64,000 nucleotides of DNA, from NCBI RefSeq assembly GCF_003144195.1, contig NW_020290025.1:1-64000 (forward strand), written 5' to 3'. Origin of the DNA: Ceraceosorus guamensis. Lineage: Eukaryota > Basidiomycota > Exobasidiomycetes > Ceraceosorales > Ceraceosoraceae. The notes beneath the pieces are model-generated. The model was not told where the DNA came from, did no database searches, and saw only the letters and a list, made by a program, of their open reading frames with translations. Positions 56,310-64,000 of this stretch are shown piece by piece; the stretch's first letter is position 1, and each line of letters opens with the position of its first letter. A program made the translations under genes and the position numbers.

Positions 56310-57813
56310 GATTGCAGGCTTTCTACGAAGGGATCAGCGAATGTCAAGATTGTGTAGGGAAGGGACGTTTAGGCTTGTTCAGAAGGATTGCTGAGCAACC
56401 GTACAATAACAAGCAGACCCCGCGCTTTAAAAGGAGCCCAAGCTCGCTACGTACAGCCGGAAGTCCAAGGTAACAGCAGACACGAGATGCACCAAAGACG
56501 TTTGCCAATTTCGCTTCTTCCGACTGTGGAGACTTGCCTGACAGTCTGATCTCTCGGCATGCTGTGAGTCCCAGATCTGTGGTCGAGCCAATGACAAGCT
56601 CGCTCATCAATGCACATGCAACAAGGTCGATGTGCCTGATGTCAATTAAGCTGCTCCTCGTCAAAGCTTAGCGCACAATCTACGGCAAGACTTCATGACT
56701 TCCGATCCTACGCTCGCTCAGCCGGCGGTTACCTGCAATGCGGGCGCCTACTAGCTGTACCCGACCGTGCTGCACTACTCGCGACTCATCAGACTCTTTC
56801 CCTGTGCCTAGCTACGATGAGCCCACTGCGACTGTCTTCTGGTCACCCGGCCTGTCTCTCTCTCGAGGGGTCGATGGCAACTTGCTTGCTCAGCGTACCG
56901 CCACAGCTGTGGCGCATTGCAGAGCCACTAAGCAATTAAGCTCTCGCACAAGCGAGGGAGCAACAAACAAGGTCATCTGTGCTGTCGGCTCGCTGTCAGT
57001 CAGAGTGTAGCTCAACGACTCGCGAAAATGTTCATGTTCCGCAGCCGGCGGCACGCCGCGCAGAATGATTCGGCCTATAGCAATGATCACGAATCGAAAG
57101 CTTTGCTGTTCACCGCACCAGCTCACTGCTGATGAGCATTGACCTCTGGTGTGCGTGCAAGCCGCAATCAAGCACCAAGGCAAGGCGTCCTTTTGCAGCC
57201 GCCCGACGGCCGCTCTTAGCGTCTGACGAACGTGCGCTGCCCGCGCACACACAAAGACGCTCCAACAAGTCAAGCAAAAGAAGAGAAAAGTCGCTCCCAA
57301 ACACGCACACGGTGCCGTACAAGCACGACACCATCGAACTCGAGGCCTGTGCTACTACTTGCTGGTGCGGCGCTCGTGTTCCATTTCTGGGCTTCCGATT
57401 GTGACCCTTGGCCCGAAGGTTTTTCGTGCAGTGGGACTCTCACGTTTGCCGATTCAGGCTGCACACGCACTCAATTCTCCAGACTAGGCACACGTGTTCA
57501 TGTAGCCTCACAGACAAATCTGTTGAGCCACTCAAAAGCCTTAATTGTCAACACTCAGACTCAGCAAGCACCTCCGCTCGCACAATGAGTTTCGTGCGGA
57601 GACCCTGGCTGATTCGCAGTTGTGAAAGCATTGTCAAGGGAGCAGATTACTATTGCAAAGGATTGTGCAGTGCTGAAACGATGAGCGCAAGAAACCCACC
57701 ACAACTCGTTCAAGAATGGGAACCACCAATGCCGAACATTCGCCACGGAGCGTCGCCGTGCTCTACTCCGCGTCTTAGCACAACGACCCGAGTCCGACAC
57801 TTAAACCTACACC
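56310..57813. other. 1.5 kb intergenic region
   Basis: Between the start of the phosphatase gene and the stop of the 745-residue gene, both on the minus strand. Heptamer units are nearly absent. Open frames on the plus strand at 57232-57588 and 57585-57881 have ATGs but no motif and are doubtful. It should hold the phosphatase promoter. Confidence 0.35.
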
Positions 57814-60051
57814 TCAGAAACCGCCTAGACATCCCTCGTCGCCGCCGAATGAGCAGTCTCCAGAGAATGCCGATCCGTTAGACACGCGTCCTCCAGACTT
57901 TTTGGTCTTGGTGCCAGGCCCACCGCCTGCGCCAGATGATTTGCGTCTTGCGCCGCCAGATAATTTCCCATCCCCACTTTCCCGTGACGTGCTTCGCTCC
58001 TTCTTGGTGGGCGATATCCTTTCATCGAGAGGCGCGTCTGCTTGAGCTTCCAAGGCAGGTGATGCAGGAGCAGAGTCGATCGGAGAAATGCTTAATGATG
58101 GCAAGATGACAGGAGACGTCTTTGCTGAAGCCGACGAGCTCGCTTCGGTGGACAGACGGCTTGCGGCTCTCCTCGACCTGATCGATGCCGAGTGCAGTCC
58201 GAGATGCATCCTGTCTGCATCTAAGACTGCAGGGTTGGGAGCGTCGCCTGCAGCGGGTAGCACGGGGCGATCAGCACCACCGCTCGGACTGGCTGCTGGA
58301 GACGGGCTGCTGGACCGCTTTCCTGGCCGCCGCATCTGTCGCTGCTGCGGCGTCATCGACGGGTCTTCACGGTGGTATTGCTGTGCATGCGCAGCCAGAG
58401 CCTTTGTTACGTCGACTGGGCAAAGATCTGGACTCGTACAGCTGCTGCTACCCCATCCGCAGCCTGTCGGGCTGTCAAGATGAGCACCTTCCATCTCATC
58501 GCTGCTGATCCCGCTCCAAGGATCAACACTCGAGCACCTAGAGGACATGGGGGACGAGTCCATCGTAAAGCATCCGTGGCTGCCGCTGAGACTGCTAGAC
58601 GATGACATGGTGCTACCTTCGCTCACATCCGTCGGCGATGCCAAACCGAGCGAGTTGAGCGAGGCTGCGAATGACGCTGTCGAGGCAAGTACGGCGGGCG
58701 GCTGAGGATGGCGTGTCTCCATAGCACTTGGAGAGAGCGATGACTTTCGCACTGCGGAAGACGTACGCGGAGGTGCTGCTGAAGGTGTTTCGACCACCTC
58801 TCTTCGCTCAGCAGAGGGGCTCGCTAGTGGACTTGTCCGTGGACTAGCCTCACGCGGAGGTCCACTCTGCTGCGACGGAGAACGGAAATCATTGCCTGAA
58901 GGGCTGGTCGTGGTAGGCGTGCTCTCCTCTCCGGAATGTTTAGCATCGACGGCTGCCGTCACTGTCTGCGGCGTCTCGTCATCAGAACTTGATGCGCTGA
59001 TGGCAGGAACGCTGAAATAAGATTCACAGGTCTCCCATCTGATGCGCACTGCTGGACTCTGCCTTGGTGTAGCATCGGGACTATTTTTCAAAGCGGCGAG
59101 AACCTCCGAAAAGCGCACGGTTGGCGTTGCGGTGTCTTCACTGTCATCTGCGCTCGACTCTTCTGCGTCTTCTTCCTCTTCACCGTCGGCATTGTGTGAC
59201 AAAAGGTCGGAGTTGCCTCCACCGCTCTGGTTCTTTGCCAGCCCACCAATGCCAGAATTGGACAGGCGCCCGAGAGAGTGCACACTGTGCGACGGCAGCT
59301 TGCAGACGTTTGGATCTGATAATGCCTCCGGCGTTCGAGATGCCGCGGCACTATCAGCGCCGAGAGCGCTGCCGATGACGCATCCATTCTTGAGACCGCT
59401 CCATCGGGTCTTGCCCGCGCTGCGTTGGGCCATTGGAATGCCTTCTTCTTCTTCGTTGGCGCCCTCTTCTGAGTCTCCATCTCCGACCGTTGAGGTCCTA
59501 TGAAGGCTGAGATCATTTGCACTGCCACCTTGAGTACACTTGATAGGTCGACGGTCGTAGTGCTTTCCACTGTGCGTCAGCCCACGTTCCGGGGGCGAGT
59601 CGCAGAATCGCACGGTCCTTGCAGGGGGGGGCGCACAGAACGACCGAGGTGGAGCGAACGAACAGAGTGGGGTCGTGACCGCGGGAAGACTCGGCAACAC
59701 CAGATCACCGGCGCGAGATCTGTGGACGCCACCCGTTGACTTGCCAGGATCCTCGCTGTCGTCTGTTTCGGCAACGGTGCGAAGCTGCTGGCCGGCGCCG
59801 CTGATGCTTTTGATGCTGTAAATGCTGGGCTGAGGGGCCGACGTGTTGCGCTTAAGGCATGGTGCACGCGCAGGACATGCTCGGAGAGAACTAGGCACCT
59901 GTCGAGGCGTGGGCAGAGGGGAGGCAGTCTCCGAATCCGTAGAGACTGTGCTGGAAGTACTGAGTGACCGCCGCCGTGTGGTGATGAGCGTTTGTATGCG
60001 GAGGTTGTCCACTTCATCAGATGGGAATGCGATAGTATCGAGCGACGTCAT
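57814..60051 (-). CDS. Large disordered Ser-rich protein of unknown function
   Basis: Single exon, 745 residues from the ATG at 60051. The protein is rich in Ser, Pro, Ala, Asp and Glu, with no membrane or globular domain visible. Two short segments look conserved: TVRFCDSPPERGLTHSGKHY continuing into DRRPIKCTQGG (about residues 165-200), and TVRFSEVLAALKNS followed by VRIRWETCESYFS (about 350-390). Both contain a V-x-F core like the docking motif of protein phosphatase 1 partners. This suggests, but does not show, a phosphatase regulator or signalling scaffold. The C-terminus is basic, then Gly/Ser-rich. The long uninterrupted frame and consistent composition support a real gene. Confidence 0.72.
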   Translation of the reverse strand: MTSLDTIAFPSDEVDNLRIQTLITTRRRSLSTSSTVSTDSETASPLPTPRQVPSSLRACPARAPCLKRNTSAPQPSIYSIKSISGAGQQLRTVAETDDSEDPGKSTGGVHRSRAGDLVLPSLPAVTTPLCSFAPPRSFCAPPPARTVRFCDSPPERGLTHSGKHYDRRPIKCTQGGSANDLSLHRTSTVGDGDSEEGANEEEEGIPMAQRSAGKTRWSGLKNGCVIGSALGADSAAASRTPEALSDPNVCKLPSHSVHSLGRLSNSGIGGLAKNQSGGGNSDLLSHNADGEEEEDAEESSADDSEDTATPTVRFSEVLAALKNSPDATPRQSPAVRIRWETCESYFSVPAISASSSDDETPQTVTAAVDAKHSGEESTPTTTSPSGNDFRSPSQQSGPPREASPRTSPLASPSAERREVVETPSAAPPRTSSAVRKSSLSPSAMETRHPQPPAVLASTASFAASLNSLGLASPTDVSEGSTMSSSSSLSGSHGCFTMDSSPMSSRCSSVDPWSGISSDEMEGAHLDSPTGCGWGSSSCTSPDLCPVDVTKALAAHAQQYHREDPSMTPQQRQMRRPGKRSSSPSPAASPSGGADRPVLPAAGDAPNPAVLDADRMHLGLHSASIRSRRAASRLSTEASSSASAKTSPVILPSLSISPIDSAPASPALEAQADAPLDERISPTKKERSTSRESGDGKLSGGARRKSSGAGGGPGTKTKKSGGRVSNGSAFSGDCSFGGDEGCLGGF

Positions 60052-63000
60052 GGTGTCGACTGCGATAGATTGCGTGTGTCGATGGCGTGTTGTGCGCTTG
60101 CGAAAGTGGATGCTGCACGTTGCGCGTGGACCGGCCAACGCGTTGGTATGCTCGTCACAGCGGCAGGGCTGCACGGAGAGGATTGTGACTATACGAGGAA
60201 GCTGCGAAAGAGATGTGTACGTCTTAGGAGAGCCGAGAATGCGACGTTGTCAGAAATATTGCCGCGCAACCTGTGTCCGAAGTAGAGCGGTGACCTGGGT
60301 GGCAAAGCGGTCTCGAGGAGCGCGACGCCAAGCAGTCGGAGGTGCGGATGTGAGCAAGGCGATGTAAGGACCTTTGGTGCGAGGAGAGGCGCTGCGATGT
60401 GTGCGCCCAAAAGCGCTGAGGCCTGGTAGGCCAAGCACTCAGAGGTTACTACAATCCAGCATGGTGAAAGGCCTGGAAGATGTTGCAGCTCGACGAGGGG
60501 AAGAGCCTCGAGTGCGGCTACCGACTAGCGCCGTGGTCGCAGCAGTCCTGAGCGAGTCGCTGTACCAGAGGAGGCACCAGCAAAAAAGGTTTCGCAGAGC
60601 AGTGCTTGGCTCGACGACGACCCGAAACGCTTGCTGCTGTGGGGTGAGATGGATGGTCTGCTCGCCGAGTAAGGGCGCCCGCTCGAAAGCGTGGCAACCC
60701 TGCGACGAAAGCGCAGTTCTGTGATGAGGAAACGCTTCAATAGCTCGATGTGCTTGCGAGAAGTGGCCGAGTTGCGATGGTGTGATGGGGTAAAGGCGAT
60801 GAGGCGAGGGTAAAGGTGAGATTTGGCGTTGGCATGGCGCGCCCCCTTTGAAAAAGCGTTGTGCTCCTGTTGTGCACCGCAGAAACAAGGCGGGCAGCAG
60901 ACACGCGCGACCCAACCGGGGGCAGCAACGGTCGCCGTTGATGCTGCGTGAGGCGTGAGCGCGTGGGGCGCGCGCGTGCCCGCGTGTTTGAGACCCATCG
61001 CCCGCGTCTTGGGGCTTGCATGGGTGCCGCGTGAAGGGGTGGCGCAGCAAACCTATCCGCGGTCAATTCATCAAAGACGAGCGAAAGTCATCGTGAGAGG
61101 GATTTTCCGCCTGCAATCGAGTGTGAGAAGCCCATCGTGCTTGCTCAGCGCATGGTGATTCAGATTCAGACCTCATGATCACAATCTTGAACAGTGATTT
61201 ACGATTCTGTAATGCTCCGTGGCCGCGTCTGCAAACGATAGAGCGCAGACACACGACCAGATCGATCGTGATGAGCTTAGTCGAGGTCATGCAAATTCAC
61301 CATTCTTGATTCGCATTGAAAATTCGTGTTTGATTGACATTCAGATTGTCTTGACTTGGACTCAAACTCCAAGCGACTCATCATGATCATTCAAGATTAC
61401 GACTCGGTATTTTGCGCAACTCAGGGTTCGCCAAGAGCGTCTGACTTTGCTTGTCCTTCCTAGAAAAAGTTGGACAATATGACTCTTGACTGCTTGCCGA
61501 TCTTGATCTTGGGTTGACATTTCGAAGTGACCTCGGGGGGGGGGGGGGGGCCGGGCGCGCGCGCGCGCGGCCCTTCACGAGCCGGACAGGGTCTTGAAGC
61601 GCATCAGCCGGCGGCAGAGGAGGGTCCGGTCAGTCTCAACAAAGCTCAATCTTGAATCAGCATCCAAGCGCGAATCTAGGCTGGCTCGTCTTCTCTGGTA
61701 GGCGGTGCCCGAGCGGTGCGCGTGTAGAGAGAGGAGACCGAGCGAGAGAAGTCCAGGCCATCTCGCTTGTGTCACCTTTTCTTGAGTCTTGAGTTGCATT
61801 CAGCTTTCGCACTCGTGACTCACATTCAACAATTCAAAATTCAGGACTTGTATCGTGCTTGAGTCATTAATGTAGGCCCCAGCTCCTTCTTCATTTTGGT
61901 TGACTTCTATTATACATCTTCGTCCAATCAAGAATCAAGAATGCATTAGACGCAGGACTCATGACTCTGACTCAAAAAAGACTCGTGACTGTCACAATGA
62001 GACCTGCGGTCAACTTTCGCTCTCGCTGAAACAAATTGCAGGCACGTGTGACACCGCGGCGACGTAGCGCATATGTCACTCGATCATCCTCATGCGTATG
62101 ATGCATGTGGGACGCGACCGCTTCAATCTGAATCAAGAATGGGATCATTATAAGATAGAGTCGATTCAAGTTCGGATGATTCGGGATTTAGATTGTTGCA
62201 ACGGCATACCGTCGTTGGTCGTTCGGGCTGAAGATCAGCGGCGTTCCGGAGTGCTGCAACGGCGACGGGAAGCGCCATAGGCGGGCGAGTTGAGAGGGAG
62301 GCCGCAACCACGGCAAGTCAGGGCCTTCAGAGCAGTCAATCTGAATCAAAAATGTCCGATTGCGATACAGCTGGTGTACGCATGCAGCGGTGAGCCTGGC
62401 CCCCTGCTGGGTGGTCAGCACTCAGACACTCACCAATCAGCTCCGCCCAACTCCCGTCTCAGTCGTTCGCGCGGAGTCTGATGTTGCCCAGTTCGAGCCT
62501 TTCGTGTCAGAATCTGAATTGATGGAGCCCAATGGCAGGATGGGTCAAGGGCAAGTGCGGGCGCTGCGCGCAAAGGGGCCACAGCGTGCTTTCAACTCCG
62601 CGGCCGTGGACTGCGTCGATCCCACGAACCGAGAAGATTCCCAATGACCCGAGGTCATCACGTGGTGCATCGCTCACTCTTGACTCTCATGACTCAAGAC
62701 TCACGTGACTCTTCACGCGACCTGTGACGGAAGACTCTTCTTACCTTTTGCTTATCACAACGTTCATTTTGACCGTAGCGATTCGACTGTCCTGGTGAAG
62801 AAGTGACGTGCAAAGGATAATCTCAGACGCTCATCAGACTTGAAAAGGGGTGAGGAACTCAGGTATGCACCGCTTCTTCGCGCACGCAGGGCTCTTGGCC
62901 TTCGCACCAACGACTCGTGCAAGCAGTGTGATGATTTTGCCTTTTGAAAAAGGGTGGCGTGCTATCCCGTGGCGCAGGGCCAAGACAGGAATTGCACGTC

Positions 63001-63181
63001 CTGCCCATATTCTATCTACAGAGCGGTGATACTTTTGTGCAAAAAGAAGAGCGTGGGGATGAGTGACACAGATTACAAGATGGCGGGGATAGTGAGACGG
63101 AGGCGATCTCGTAGTCAGTCTCGGTTTGGAGACAGCACGAACATCAATCGGCAGAAAGAAGGGTTACAATCTACCATTGCT
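60052..63181. repeat. 3.1 kb intergenic region, dense heptamers and a G-run
   Basis: Between the disordered-protein start and the end of SSC1. The part up to about 61000 is CG-rich; a 203-codon minus-strand open frame there (60439-61050) looks like chance. Heptamers of the GA(T/G)TCA(A/C) family are densest from 61140 to 62000, with more at 62120-62190 and 62660-62730. A 16-G run followed by alternating GC lies at 61535-61570. No gene is supported. Confidence 0.55.
61535..61570. repeat. G16 run followed by GC alternation
   Basis: Sixteen consecutive G residues (61535-61550) run directly into CCGGG and alternating GC. It is a homopolymer next to a potential left-handed or hairpin-forming tract. 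Length may be unreliable in sequencing. Confidence 0.85.
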
Positions 63182-64000
63182 TTACTCCTTCTTCTCTCCC
63201 TCGCCCTCCTTTGGTTGTTGTGCCTGACCAGACGCCTCGCCATCCTGCGCGCGCTTCTCGTAAACCTTCTTGAAGAGACCAAGACTGGCTTGTTGAACGT
63301 TGTCGATGGCCTTGCGGAGCTCCTCTGCATCGACAGCAGAGTTGTCTGCTTGTGCCTTGGCCGCAAGCTCTTCCACCTCCTTGATCAGCTGGTTGACCTT
63401 GTCCGCCTCTGCCTTTTCGATTTGATCGCCAAACTCTGCCATCGCCTTGGCAGTCTCGCTGCTGACGCTCTGCGCCCTGTTGGCCTCCTCGATCAAAGAC
63501 TTTCGCGCCTTGTCAGCTTCTGCGTTCTGCTCTGCGTCGGCCATCATGCGCTCGATCTCGTCGTCGCTGAGACCAGAGCCGGCGGCAATGGTAACGTGTT
63601 GCTCCTTGCCAGCAACCTTGTCGCGAGCGGACACATTCACAATACCGTCTGCGTCAATGTCGAAGGTGACCTCGACCTGAGGCACACCCTTGGGTGCAGG
63701 AGGGATACCGGAGAGCTGGAAGTTTCCAAGGAGCTTGTTGTCCCGGACGAGCTCACGCTCTCCCTGGTACACCTGAATATCGACGGCTGTCTGACCATCA
63801 GCGGCCGTGGAGAAGACTTGACTCTTCTTGGTGGGGATGGTAGTGTTGCGGTTGATGAGACGGGTGAAGACGCCTCCCAGGGTGTTGATACCGAGAGACA
63901 AGGGCGTGACATCAAGCAGCAAGATGTCGGTGACCTGTCCGCTCAAAACACCACCCTGAATGGAAGCACCGATCGCAACAGCTTCATCAGGGTTGACGCC
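63182..64000 (-). CDS. SSC1: Mitochondrial Hsp70 Ssc1, C-terminal part
   Basis: The gene runs off the right edge, so only about the last 273 residues are visible. They begin [17 protein letters not shown] at the end of the ATPase domain. The linker [19 protein letters not shown] and the substrate-binding domain follow ([55 protein letters not shown]). A helical lid ends in [21 protein letters not shown] and the [16 protein letters not shown] region mark the DnaK/mitochondrial branch rather than cytosolic Hsp70. Ssc1 drives protein import and folding in the matrix. The stop codon is at 63184-63182. The ATPase domain and presequence lie outside the window. Confidence 0.95.
   Translation of the reverse strand, partial: GVNPDEAVAIGASIQGGVLSGQVTDILLLDVTPLSLGINTLGGVFTRLINRNTTIPTKKSQVFSTAADGQTAVDIQVYQGERELVRDNKLLGNFQLSGIPPAPKGVPQVEVTFDIDADGIVNVSARDKVAGKEQHVTIAAGSGLSDDEIERMMADAEQNAEADKARKSLIEEANRAQSVSSETAKAMAEFGDQIEKAEADKVNQLIKEVEELAAKAQADNSAVDAEELRKAIDNVQQASLGLFKKVYEKRAQDGEASGQAQQPKEGEGEKKE

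Noticed and set aside
57232-57881. Two plus-strand open frames (57232-57588 and 57585-57881)
   Set aside because: No motif. The second overlaps the 3' end of a better supported minus-strand gene.
60439-61050. 203-codon minus-strand open frame upstream of the disordered-protein gene
   Set aside because: GC-rich intergenic DNA with mixed composition, no motif, and no splice partner. The reading start near the edge is arbitrary. Most likely chance.
1-64000. A mobile element, defence system or metabolic gene cluster
   Set aside because: I looked on both strands for reverse transcriptase, transposase, integrase, polyketide or peptide synthase motifs and long terminal repeats, and saw none. The genes are ordinary dispersed fungal genes.

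Overview
This window looks like nuclear DNA of a basidiomycete fungus, most likely a smut relative (Ustilaginomycotina). The genes are compact and GC-rich, with many short introns that begin almost always with GTG. Their products have clear fungal family features (Gtr2, Rtf1, Nmd3, Vts1, Atg20, Rvs167, Sec72, Trm9, Met22, Ssc1). Intergenic DNA is littered with degenerate seven-base repeats of the form GA(T/G)TCA(C/A), a texture I associate with smut genomes. The species assignment is inference. I see no transposon, virus-derived element, CRISPR array or rRNA gene, and no tRNA that I can defend.

Layout, left to right. 179-1363 (-) is an alpha/beta hydrolase, probably kynurenine formamidase. 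2198-3236 (+) is a short-chain dehydrogenase. 3624-9741 (+) is a long, many-intron HFM1/MER3 meiotic helicase. 9933-11969 (-) is the Rag GTPase Gtr2, with two unusual insertions. A 2.9 kb repeat-bearing gap follows. 14878-17115 (+) is the SAM-domain RNA-binding protein Vts1. 17655-19857 (-) is Rtf1 of the Paf1 complex. 20462-22384 (+) is the 60S export adaptor Nmd3. 23051-24743 (+) is a two-membrane-segment protein resembling the nucleoporin Pom34. 24934-30866 (-) is an 1836-residue coiled-coil protein. 33168-33671 (+) is a five-exon gene for a 66-residue membrane peptide. 34331-35011 (-) is a weak hypothetical ORF. 37721-39628 (+) is the BAR-SH3 protein Rvs167.

The right half continues with a Zn2Cys6 transcription factor (42336-44812, +), the PX-BAR sorting nexin Atg20/Snx41 (45105-48025, -), Met22/Hal2 phosphatase (49323-50694, +), Sec72 (51956-52671, +), Trm9 tRNA methyltransferase (53385-54918, -), a secreted histidine-phosphatase-like protein (55588-56309, -), a 745-residue disordered protein (57814-60051, -), and the 3' part of mitochondrial Hsp70 Ssc1 (63182 to the right edge, -).

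The genes are mostly unrelated housekeeping functions and do not form a cluster or a single pathway. Two membrane-shaping BAR proteins (Rvs167 and Atg20) lie about 5.5 kb apart with one gene between. For most multi-exon genes I reconstructed splicing by hand. In each of these the summed exon lengths are a multiple of three and the joined peptide restores a family motif, which is the main support for the models. The N-terminal exons of the MER3 gene remain unresolved.
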